Assembly: GCA_007859835.1 (NCBI GenBank) | Contig: SJPJ01000001.1 | Span: 1,611,095 to 1,675,094 of the forward strand | Source of the DNA: Novipirellula herctigrandis | Lineage (GTDB): Bacteria; Planctomycetota; Planctomycetia; Pirellulales; Pirellulaceae | Reading direction: 5' to 3' | DNA: 64,000 nucleotides | Translations under genes and position numbers: made by a program | Part shown: positions 36,281 through 43,378 of the stretch, piece after piece | Layout: each line of letters begins with the position of its first letter | Numbering within the stretch: position 1 is the first letter of the stretch | Notes under the pieces: model-generated | What the model saw: only the letters and a program-made list of their open reading frames with translations | Database searches by the model: none | Told to the model about the DNA's origin: nothing

Positions 36281-36685
36281 CCCAAAAACAGGGCGGGTAG
36301 GAACCGGGTGGAAGCGAGGCCAAGGTATCTCAGGCGGCTTCACTACACCGCTTTGGTCCACCGAATCATCAAACGGGTCGACTTCAAGTGGACCACAACC
36401 AAATTCGCGATTCATGCCCTCACCGTCGCTCTTACAACCGAGGTCGTCGCAATCGAATGCGATTTCCGACCCATCGGCAAAGGTTGTGGGACGAGGGCCC
36501 TGATTTGCTGCCCCGCGATGTTGGCCTTTATTCCAATCGCCAAACATTCCGCCGCCGTCCGTTGGGTCGGCAATCCGCTCGCTGGGGATATTCAGTGCGA
36601 CACAGCCACCCTGGACCAAAATGAATCCAGCGCATAAGAGAAGCGAAACAGCTTGGAGGCTCAATCGGCGCAACATAAGTGACAC
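36269..36685 (-). CDS. Small lipoprotein of unknown function
   Basis: 138 residues with a lipoprotein signal (LSLQAVSLLLCAGFILVQGGC, Cys28). The mature part is acidic and Gly/Pro-rich (DPTDGGGMFGDWNKGQH...FDCDDLGCKSDGEG) and ends in a Pro-rich stretch (PPEIPWPRFHPVPTRPVFGPRP). Probably disordered or disulfide-stabilised (three further cysteines). No family recognised. Terminates in the 15-bp repeat. Confidence 0.72.
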   Translation of the reverse strand: MSLMLRRLSLQAVSLLLCAGFILVQGGCVALNIPSERIADPTDGGGMFGDWNKGQHRGAANQGPRPTTFADGSEIAFDCDDLGCKSDGEGMNREFGCGPLEVDPFDDSVDQSGVVKPPEIPWPRFHPVPTRPVFGPRP

Positions 36686-36815
36686 GGAGCGATGCTTCGA
36701 GGTATCCCCCCTCGAGATTAAACGTCGTAGTATTGCTAGTTATCGGCCCACAAAACCCGGATCTTTAGAAAAGATTGCCTAACCGGAAAAGTTGTAGCGA
36801 GGAAGTTATGGTTAG

Positions 36816-36853
36816 GGATCTGGGCTTTGAAATTGGATCTGGGCTTTGGAATT
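36816..36853. repeat. 19-bp direct duplication
   Basis: GGATCTGGGCTTTGAAATT at 36816 followed by GGATCTGGGCTTTGGAATT, about 60 bp upstream of the next gene's start. Confidence 0.88.
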
Positions 36854-36913
36854 AACGCCGCCTGCCGTAAAACGGTGGCTTCTCGAAGACCACGTCCCTA
36901 ACGAAGCGCCATC

Positions 36914-37378
36914 ATGAAGACGTTTACCCAAGTTACCGGTTTAATGCTGATCGCATTTTGCCTTGCGGCTTTCGCGTCGATCCATGCCCAAACAACCACC
37001 CTCGAAGCCCCTTCGGCCGAAGCGATGAGGCGTGACGTGGAAAGGTCGGCGAGCCAACCACGGGTGGACGTTCCGATTACCGAGGATGTCCAGCAAATCA
37101 TTCGCGATCTAGGCAGCGTGCTCGACGGCTCTTCACTTGACCCTGCAAATGCTCCTGCTAGCGCCACGACCGGTGGCGCTGCTAGAAATACCGTCCAAGG
37201 ATTCAAAAGAAAAGGATCCAAAAGGATACGAGTAGCGGAAACGCTGCTCAGAAATTCTCGGAATCTTGAAATGACCACGCCTCTCGACAAACCACGGCGC
37301 GAGCTTGTCGCACAAATGCGGCGAGAAGCGATTCGATTGATTCAAGAATCGTTAATTCAAGAATCGATTAACCAGTAG
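36914..37378 (+). CDS. Small secreted protein of unknown function
   Basis: 154 residues with signal peptide (GLMLIAFCLAAFASIHAQ). The mature protein is charged and helical, with an Ala/Pro-rich linker (DPANAPASATTGGAA), and ends in a duplicated IQES (LIQESLIQESINQ) encoded by a 15-bp direct repeat. No family recognised. Converges with the next minus-strand gene at 7 bp. Confidence 0.68.
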   Translation: MKTFTQVTGLMLIAFCLAAFASIHAQTTTLEAPSAEAMRRDVERSASQPRVDVPITEDVQQIIRDLGSVLDGSSLDPANAPASATTGGAARNTVQGFKRKGSKRIRVAETLLRNSRNLEMTTPLDKPRRELVAQMRREAIRLIQESLIQESINQ

Positions 37379-37385
37379 CCCCCCG

Positions 37386-38180
37386 CTACCAGCGTCCGCT
37401 GTATCGGTCCGATGCGACGATCCTTTTCGCTTCATCGCTAATTCCGTACGCAAGGCCCGGTTCGTTCATTTCGATGAACACCGTGAATTTTTGGTGAACC
37501 GCATCACTGTAGACGACGGGTGCATGAGTCAGCCGCATGAATTGAATCGGTTCGCCATTCCACCTTCGCGTCAACACGCCTGCTTCGAGCGAACGTTCTG
37601 GTTTGAGCCCATAGTATTCCGTCATGATCGCAGCCATTCGGGCAGGGTCTCCAGTGAAGCCATGGATCGTGATCCGCTGGACTTTGCCAGTAGGATCAAA
37701 ATAGAAACTAAGCGTTCCGGCCAAATCATCGGGGCGAGTCCCAGTGACAATGGGGACTCGCAGGCCCTCCATTTTCAAGTCGGCTAGCACGGTACTGACA
37801 CGTGAGAATCGCTGTAAGACCCACTCGGGAGTGATGTCAAAACGGAGTACTTCGCGAATGTCATGCACCGTGCTGCCAACAAGCTGCGGTTGCTGTTCGG
37901 CAGCAACGGGTATTGCGCCCAAACGCTGCGCCGTTTCTAAGTCGTAGCGAAATTTCGATGAACTTGCATTGCGAAGTTGCTCGACTTCGTAGTGCGAATG
38001 ATTCGCGTACGACGAACCGCTGGTGAGAGTCGTGTAAGCGTTGACGCCCTCTTCCGATGCAAACGGTTGTTTAAGAGAAGCGATCGTATCACGCCCGAGA
38101 TCGGTTTCCGAGGCGACGTACGGACCGCCAACAAGCGTAGCGGCAATCGCAACATTGCGAGCTCGGGTGGTGAAGGACAT
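37386..38180 (-). CDS. Conserved planctomycete protein, probably DUF6690-like
   Basis: ATG 38180 (MSFTTRARNVAIAATL) gives 264 residues with an N-terminal membrane anchor or signal (about 8-26). The soluble part has VREVLRFDITPEWVLQRFSRV, GLRVPIVTGTRPDDLAGTLSFYFD and FTGDPARMAAIMTEYYGL. I believe this is the planctomycete family DUF6690, from memory and with moderate certainty. Divergent from the methyltransferase at 38331. Confidence 0.72.
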   Translation of the reverse strand: MSFTTRARNVAIAATLVGGPYVASETDLGRDTIASLKQPFASEEGVNAYTTLTSGSSYANHSHYEVEQLRNASSSKFRYDLETAQRLGAIPVAAEQQPQLVGSTVHDIREVLRFDITPEWVLQRFSRVSTVLADLKMEGLRVPIVTGTRPDDLAGTLSFYFDPTGKVQRITIHGFTGDPARMAAIMTEYYGLKPERSLEAGVLTRRWNGEPIQFMRLTHAPVVYSDAVHQKFTVFIEMNEPGLAYGISDEAKRIVASDRYSGRW

Positions 38181-38330
38181 GGATCGTTCGCTTGGGTCCG
38201 GAAGGGAAGTCAGGAGAGGATGACCTTGAAGCGATATCGACTTTTGAACTCCATTTGTCTCCAAATCATCGATCCAATCGCACGTTCGGAAATTTGCTCT
38301 CAATCGTCACCACAATCACAATCCGTTACC

Positions 38331-39590
38331 ATGACCCAAATGACCGACGTCGAATCCATCCGAAGTGTGATCGCCAAATTAGCCGCTTTGCCTGCGCCTC
38401 GCCCGGCGGATGCTGAACGATTGCGAACGCAATTCGGCTCGGAACGCTTGAGCGAACTCATTCTAATTGCGAGACTACAAAAGAAAGCTTGCCTGAAATT
38501 CGGGCCAGGCGTTTGGTGGGTGACGGAAAAATCGCTGCAACAAGCAACCCCGTGGCAGATCGCGAAGCTGAAATCTCAATGGCTCGGAGATGCCAAAGCC
38601 TATGATTTGTGCTGTGGCATCGGCGGCGATGCGATGCAATTGGCATTGCGAGCCAGCGGGACTTGCCAGCTGGTAGCGGTCGATTCAGACCCACGTGTGA
38701 TCGAGTACGCCGATGCGAACCTGCAATTCATTACCGCCAAAACGCTTGACAATACGGGAGCCGCCGAGAGGACAACCACCGTGTGTGCCGACGCCAGATC
38801 GATTGCAATCGAGGCTGGTGCATCGCTTCATGTCGACCCCGATCGCCGCGCGGGCGGCAAGCGGACAACACGTCCCGAGGACTACCAGCCGCAGCTTGAC
38901 GATGTAATGGCGATGGTAGGCAAAGCGTCTTCGGCTATTATCAAATTGGCCCCGGCGGCAATTTTGCCTGAACCGATCCAAAGGTCGGGACATCGGTGTT
39001 GGATGTCATTGTCAGGGAGCGTTCGCGAGCAGACCGTGCTATTGGGGGAATCAACCGAGCGGGCAGGACAGCAAGTCGGGACGGTTTCAGCGGCGGTGGG
39101 TCGCCGGGACGGGGCGTTTTCGATCTTTTCCGCTGATTCGCAAATGCTTAACGCAAAAGCAAAACCGGCCAACGCCCCCATGGCATTCCTGGTCGACCCA
39201 GACGCGGCAATCCGCGCGGCGGGACTAACCGAAACTTTCGCAGAAACATATTCCCTTCGGACGCTCGGCGGATCGGCAGGATTCCTGACGGGCGATGCAG
39301 ATTTCTTGACGGGCGACTCGGGCACTCTGACAGAAAAAATGGCCAACATCGGCCAAATCGCATGGGCTGGGAGTTGTGACCACCGGAAATTGCGTAAAGA
39401 GTTTCGCAAGCGGAATTGGTATCCTGAAACGATCAAAGTGCGTGGGACGGACCACGATCCGGCGAAATGGGTCAAGCAATTTCGCCAATGCGGCGAAACC
39501 CCAGTGACCTTATGGATCGGCCGTACCGGCCAACGCGTCTTCGCCGCTGTTTCTGTGAAGAGCGCACCGGCTAAGCAGCGCATCGGCTAA
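38331..39590 (+). CDS. Class I methyltransferase with THUMP-like C-terminal domain
   Basis: ATG 38331 (MTQMTDVESIRS) gives 419 residues; the frame open to 37977 runs antisense to the divergent gene and is rejected. Domain order: helical N-terminus, SAM-binding core (AYDLCCGIGGDAMQLAL, then VAVDSDPRVIEYADAN, HVDPDRRAGGKRT), and a C-terminal THUMP-like domain (HRKLRKEFRKRNWYPETIKVRG). Similar proteins are thought to be RNA methyltransferases. The stop codon lies inside a 16-bp perfect duplication. Confidence 0.85.
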   Translation: MTQMTDVESIRSVIAKLAALPAPRPADAERLRTQFGSERLSELILIARLQKKACLKFGPGVWWVTEKSLQQATPWQIAKLKSQWLGDAKAYDLCCGIGGDAMQLALRASGTCQLVAVDSDPRVIEYADANLQFITAKTLDNTGAAERTTTVCADARSIAIEAGASLHVDPDRRAGGKRTTRPEDYQPQLDDVMAMVGKASSAIIKLAPAAILPEPIQRSGHRCWMSLSGSVREQTVLLGESTERAGQQVGTVSAAVGRRDGAFSIFSADSQMLNAKAKPANAPMAFLVDPDAAIRAAGLTETFAETYSLRTLGGSAGFLTGDADFLTGDSGTLTEKMANIGQIAWAGSCDHRKLRKEFRKRNWYPETIKVRGTDHDPAKWVKQFRQCGETPVTLWIGRTGQRVFAAVSVKSAPAKQRIG

Positions 39591-39600
39591 GCAGCGCATC
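39569..39600. repeat. Perfect 16-bp duplication spanning a stop codon
   Basis: GGCTAAGCAGCGCATC at 39569 and again at 39585. The second copy supplies the stop codon (TAA 39588-39590); because 16 is not a multiple of three, the same bases in the first copy are read as Ala-Lys. Confidence 0.97.
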
Positions 39601-39976
39601 TGTGAAGCGGCCGCAACACCGAAGGTGCATCCCGAGAACTTAGGAAACTTGGCTTGAATGTGGTTATTCCAGCATTACCGGAGGAGCTGTCGGGGCGGTG
39701 CACACCACCTAAGTCGCGAACCTAAGTCCCGAACGGGCCGACCGGAATGGGGAAGAATGCGTAAAGCAAGTTCGAGCGGCAGATATCATGTAGCGTTTTC
39801 AAGCTGCCGGCTTCTGGGTTGAAAAAATGCCTTCAAATCACGGTCGCTTTGGGCTTGCGTATGGGAGCGAATCCGCCATACTTAGCCGCTTCCCTAGAGG
39901 GTTTAGGAGCCGGCGTTCGGCATTTACCTGAATATTTATTACCGAATCACAATCTGACTGGAAGGTTAGTCCAGCC
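39601..39976 (+). other. Leader of the rplY-rplI cluster
   Basis: 376 bp without a gene. It contains a 13-bp repeat (CCTAAGTCGCGAA/CCTAAGTCCCGAA near 39708). The promoter of the ribosomal cluster should be here, but I could not pick one confidently. GGAAGG at 39960 is the likely ribosome site for rplY. Confidence 0.4.
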
Positions 39977-40603
39977 ATGGCAGACGTATTGCAAGTCGAG
40001 AAGCGAGAGCAATTGGGCTCGCGAGCCACTCGGCGTTTGCGTCAAAGCGGCCTCGTGCCTGCTGTTTTGTACGGACATGGTCAAGAAACCGAATCGTTGT
40101 CGGTTTCAGTTGACCAAGTGAAGGCTTTGTTGCGACACCACGCCAAAACCGTGGAACTCACGGGTGCGATCAAAGACACCGCGCTCATTCGCGATATGCA
40201 GTGGGATCCATTGGGTATTGACGTACTACACATGGACTTGATGCGAGTTAATTTGTCCGAAAAGGTCGAAATGACAGTCGCAATCCATGTTCATGGCCAA
40301 GCGATCGGCATTAGCGAAGGTGGCGTTTTGATTGAAAACCGTCACAACGTGGACATCATCTGCCCAGCGGGTGCAATTCCTGAGAGGTTAACGATCCATG
40401 TGGCCGAATTGGCACTTGGTGGGACGATGACGGCATCGGAATTGGAGTTGCCCGAAGGGGTTGAATTAGTCACCCCCGGCGACACGCCCATCGTCCATGT
40501 TGAAGAAGTTCGGGTCGAAGAGCCTGTAGAAGCCGCGGACGGAGAAACCGCCGAACCGGCGGTAATCGCTAAGGGCGGACCCAAGGAAGACGAAGACGAA
40601 TAA
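39977..40603 (+). CDS. rplY: Ribosomal protein L25 / general stress protein Ctc type
   Basis: 208 residues, two-domain CTC form: an N-terminal L25 barrel that binds 5S rRNA (REQLGSRATRRLRQSGLVPAVLYG) and a C-terminal TL5-type domain (HVHGQAIGISEGGVLIENRH), ending in an acidic tail (GGPKEDEDE). First gene of a five-gene run with pth 5 bp downstream. Confidence 0.96.
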   Translation: MADVLQVEKREQLGSRATRRLRQSGLVPAVLYGHGQETESLSVSVDQVKALLRHHAKTVELTGAIKDTALIRDMQWDPLGIDVLHMDLMRVNLSEKVEMTVAIHVHGQAIGISEGGVLIENRHNVDIICPAGAIPERLTIHVAELALGGTMTASELELPEGVELVTPGDTPIVHVEEVRVEEPVEAADGETAEPAVIAKGGPKEDEDE

Positions 40604-40608
40604 AACGC

Positions 40609-41187
40609 ATGAAGCTGATTGTTGGACTGGGAAATCCAGGTCGCAAGTACGAACAAACGCGACACAACGTCGGCTTCATGGCGGTTGCAAAATTTGCGGC
40701 GCTGATCCATGCGGATCCTTCGAAGATTCGCTTCGAAGGAGAGTGGGCCGAAGGGACGTCGAATGGCGAAAAAATGGCCATCCTTTGTCCCCACACCTAC
40801 ATGAACGCCAGTGGCAAAAGCGTGCGAAAGGCAGTCGATTTTTTCAAGTTGGTTCCTGAAGACATCATTGTAATTTGCGATGATCTAAATTTACCCACCG
40901 GGCGAATTCGGCTACGGCCAAGTGGTTCGTCGGGCGGGCAAAAGGGACTGGCAGATATTGTCCGGCATCTCGGCACGGAGTCGTTTCCCCGACTTCGAAT
41001 CGGGATCGACCGACCACCCCAAGGGTGGGAAGTGGTCGATTACGTGCTGGGCAAATTTAGTAAGAGTGAACAAGAGACGATAGAAGCGGCGACGACTCGT
41101 GCTGCTTACGCCGCGATCGAATGGACCAGCGTTGGAATTACTTCAACAATGACCAAATTCAATGCGGACCCCGAATCAAGTCGCTGA
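40609..41187 (+). CDS. pth: Peptidyl-tRNA hydrolase
   Basis: 192 residues. Pth frees tRNA from stalled peptidyl-tRNA. Catalytic region GLGNPGRKYEQTRHNVGF contains Asn9 and His19; VICDDLNLPTGRIRLRPSGSSGGQKGLADI holds the Asp and substrate loop. The rplY-pth pair is common in bacteria. The enzyme reads the 1-72 end of tRNA, relevant to the G1-U72 pattern in this genome. Confidence 0.97.
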   Translation: MKLIVGLGNPGRKYEQTRHNVGFMAVAKFAALIHADPSKIRFEGEWAEGTSNGEKMAILCPHTYMNASGKSVRKAVDFFKLVPEDIIVICDDLNLPTGRIRLRPSGSSGGQKGLADIVRHLGTESFPRLRIGIDRPPQGWEVVDYVLGKFSKSEQETIEAATTRAAYAAIEWTSVGITSTMTKFNADPESSR

Positions 41188-41256
41188 AGGATTCGCAAAC
41201 CGAGCTTTCAGTGAAAACCTTTAGCGATCAGAAAACTGTAGAGAGACGAACGAACC

Positions 41257-41691
41257 GTGGCAAAAAACACTTACGAAACGCTATTCATCCTCGATAGCAA
41301 CCAATACGCTCGCGATCCCGGCGGCGTTGGCAAAAAGCTCGAAGACATCATTACGGAACATGGCGGCAATGTCCTTGTGAACCGACTGTGGATGGAACAA
41401 AAGCTGGCCTTTCCAATCGATGGCCACCAAAAGGGCACCTATTGGTTGGCATACTTCGAAGCCGAAGGCGAAATCCTGAGCAATCTAGCTCGCGCCTTTA
41501 CGCTTTGCGAACCCGTGGTCCGCGAATTGACTCTCAAACTTGACCCACGTTTGGTTGAACCGATGATCGCGAACGCTCGCGGCCAGTCGTTCAACCCTTC
41601 GGCCGGCTCCAGTTCCGGCGATGAGGCCGACGATTCCGCCAAAACAAGTAACGCGGACGCGGTTGCCGACGACGCAACTGCATCGCGTTAA
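41257..41691 (+). CDS. rpsF: 30S ribosomal protein S6
   Basis: 144 residues; GTG start. S6 core ([18 protein letters not shown]..., [20 protein letters not shown]) in the first 100 residues, then a 40-residue low-complexity acidic C-terminal extension ([22 protein letters not shown]), longer than typical S6. Upstream of ssb. Confidence 0.95.
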   Translation: MAKNTYETLFILDSNQYARDPGGVGKKLEDIITEHGGNVLVNRLWMEQKLAFPIDGHQKGTYWLAYFEAEGEILSNLARAFTLCEPVVRELTLKLDPRLVEPMIANARGQSFNPSAGSSSGDEADDSAKTSNADAVADDATASR

Positions 41692-41767
41692 GGACCATTC
41701 GCATGCAAACCGCTGCATGGATGCAAACCGTGCAATTGTTGGCATCGTTTTTTCCAAGAGGTACCCT

Positions 41768-42292
41768 ATGGCTAGCTACAACCGCGTTATTCTGGTTGGC
41801 AATTTGACGCGTGATATCGAACTTCGATACACACCGGGCGGATTGGCGGTAACAGATATCGGATTGGCGGTAAACGACCGACGAAAATCGGCGACCACCG
41901 GCGAGTGGGTCGAAGAGACAACGTTCGTTGACATCACACTATGGGGAAGAACCGCCGAAGTAGCCAGCGAATACCTGAGCAAGGGATCACCGCTGCTGGT
42001 TGAAGGGCGGCTGAAGTACGACACTTGGGAAACGGACGGTCAAAAACGAAGCAAGTTGCGAGTGGTTGGCGAACGCATGCAAATGCTAGGCAGCCCCGGT
42101 GGGTCGGGTGGTGGCTCCGGCGGCAGCTCACAATCACGACCGAGACCGCAACAACAAGTGCGTGAAGACGCCGTTTACGACTCCAACGAAAACATTAGCC
42201 ATAGTGATGGGCATAGCAGCCCACCGGGAAATCGCGAAGCCCAACCAACCGGTAACGGCCCTGGTTACGACGACCCCGACATCCCTTTCTAA
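41768..42292 (+). CDS. ssb: Single-stranded DNA-binding protein
   Basis: ATG 41768 ([16 protein letters not shown]) with AAGAGG 7 bp upstream gives 174 residues; the open frame back to 41621 overlaps rpsF and is discarded. OB fold to residue 105 ([35 protein letters not shown]), then Gly/Ser/Gln linker and the acidic tip DDPDIPF that recruits partner proteins. Between rpsF and rplI. Confidence 0.97.
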   Translation: MASYNRVILVGNLTRDIELRYTPGGLAVTDIGLAVNDRRKSATTGEWVEETTFVDITLWGRTAEVASEYLSKGSPLLVEGRLKYDTWETDGQKRSKLRVVGERMQMLGSPGGSGGGSGGSSQSRPRPQQQVREDAVYDSNENISHSDGHSSPPGNREAQPTGNGPGYDDPDIPF

Positions 42293-42328
42293 CACCCTTT
42301 TAACGTTATCGAATAACAGAGTTTTGTA

Positions 42329-42874
42329 ATGCCGAAGACAGAAACCAAAGGCGGCCGGACCTACAAACGGCCCTACAAGCGATTGCCAAAAGGCCCCAAT
42401 GGCGGCATTCAATTGCTTCTAATCCACAACGTTGAGAACCTTGGCAAACAAGGCGATATCGTCGAAGTCCGCACGGGCTACGCGCTCAACTACTTGTTGC
42501 CACAAGGACTAGCGACGGTCGCTACCGATCACCACGCCCGCATGGTTGACAAGCATCGCGAGAAGCTCCGCGAATTGGAACTCGAAAAGCTGAAGAGCTA
42601 CCGAGATTTGGCAGACGAACTTGGCAAACAATCGATCACGATCGAAGCGAACGCCAACGACGAAGGCCATTTGTACGGCAGCGTGGGAGCCCAAGAGATC
42701 GTCGATGCCCTCAAGGGTGCCGGCTTCACGTTGGCTCAAGACCAAATCCGACTCGAAGGTCCTCTGCGTGAACTAGGCCTGTACACGGTGCGTGTCCACT
42801 TGCATGGGGAAGTCGACGCCAGCTTGAAGGTATGGGTCGTGCCAACTGTGGTTACCGAAGCAACCGAAGGCTAA
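42329..42874 (+). CDS. rplI: 50S ribosomal protein L9
   Basis: 181 residues: L9 N-domain (LLLIHNVENLGKQGDIVEVRTGYALNYLLPQGLA), long helix, and C-domain, preceded by a 28-residue basic extension (KGGRTYKRPYKRLPKG) absent from the E. coli protein. S18 (rpsR), normally between ssb and rplI, is missing here. Its stop codon starts a diverged 14-bp duplication (42871-42898). Confidence 0.95.
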   Translation: MPKTETKGGRTYKRPYKRLPKGPNGGIQLLLIHNVENLGKQGDIVEVRTGYALNYLLPQGLATVATDHHARMVDKHREKLRELELEKLKSYRDLADELGKQSITIEANANDEGHLYGSVGAQEIVDALKGAGFTLAQDQIRLEGPLRELGLYTVRVHLHGEVDASLKVWVVPTVVTEATEG

Positions 42875-42898
42875 GCCTGATTGCCTAGGCTTGATTGT
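42871..42898. repeat. Diverged 14-bp duplication starting at the rplI stop codon
   Basis: CTAAGCCTGATTGC then CTAGGCTTGATTGT, 11 of 14 identical; the first copy holds the TAA stop, the second a TAG at the matching place. Confidence 0.6.
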
Positions 42899-42928
42899 TT
42901 AATTCTGAGTGCTTAGCACTTAGTGCCC

Positions 42929-43012
42929 GGGGCTGTGGCGGAACTGGCAGACGCGCTGGATTTAGGATCCAGTTCCTTTACTGGAGTGCAGGTTCGATTC
43001 CTGTCAGCCCTA
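42929..43012 (+). tRNA. tRNA-Leu(TAG)
   Basis: 84-nt cloverleaf with long variable arm: acceptor GGGGCTG/CAGCCCT, anticodon stem CTGGA/TCCAG with loop TTTAGGA (anticodon TAG), T-arm GCAGG-TTCGATT-CCTGT, discriminator A, CCA not encoded. Terminal pair G1-U72. Followed within 4 bp by a terminator. Confidence 0.97.
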
Positions 43013-43015
43013 CTG

Positions 43016-43049
43016 AATGCCGCTTCCTTTTTGGAGGCGGCATTTTTTA
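43016..43049 (+). terminator. Rho-independent terminator after tRNA-Leu
   Basis: AATGCCGCTTCC-TTTTT-GGAGGCGGCATT hairpin followed by a T-run, closing the rplY...rplI-tRNA unit. Confidence 0.94.
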
Positions 43050-43172
43050 TGCGCAAACGCTGCCCGACGACTTTCGGCAACGGGTCATTCGGATGCACTG
43101 GAATGCAAAGACACAAACTCAAAGAAAACCCTAAAACACCCTCAAAAAACTGCATAAATCAACGTCGACGCA

Positions 43173-43201
43173 TTGACCCAACTCGCTTTTGGAAATAGAG
43201 T
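43173..43201 (+). promoter_or_regulatory. Candidate housekeeping promoter of ppdK
   Basis: TTGACC (43173-43178), 17 bp, TAGAGT (43196-43201), giving a leader of about 170 bases. Within it CTGGCC-AACACG-GGCCAG can fold. The rest of the 43050-43378 gap shows no gene. Confidence 0.45.
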
Positions 43202-43378
43202 TTGGCCCTAAAAGACGTGTTTTCTTCACGCTGGCCAACACGGGCCAGAGCCGGGATCGTTCGGACGTTTTACGCCCATCCTGACATCTAGATTCTTGAT
43301 TGATTTCCTCTAACCCAAACACACTCCGTAACGGTTCCTCAGCAGAATCGTTCTGCACGTACAAACAGAGAAAGACTC

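Noticed and set aside
36153-36503. Plus-strand frame with GYEQG low-complexity repeats
   Set aside because: Arises from the 15-bp array read on the other strand and then runs antisense through the lipoprotein gene, which has a clear lipobox.
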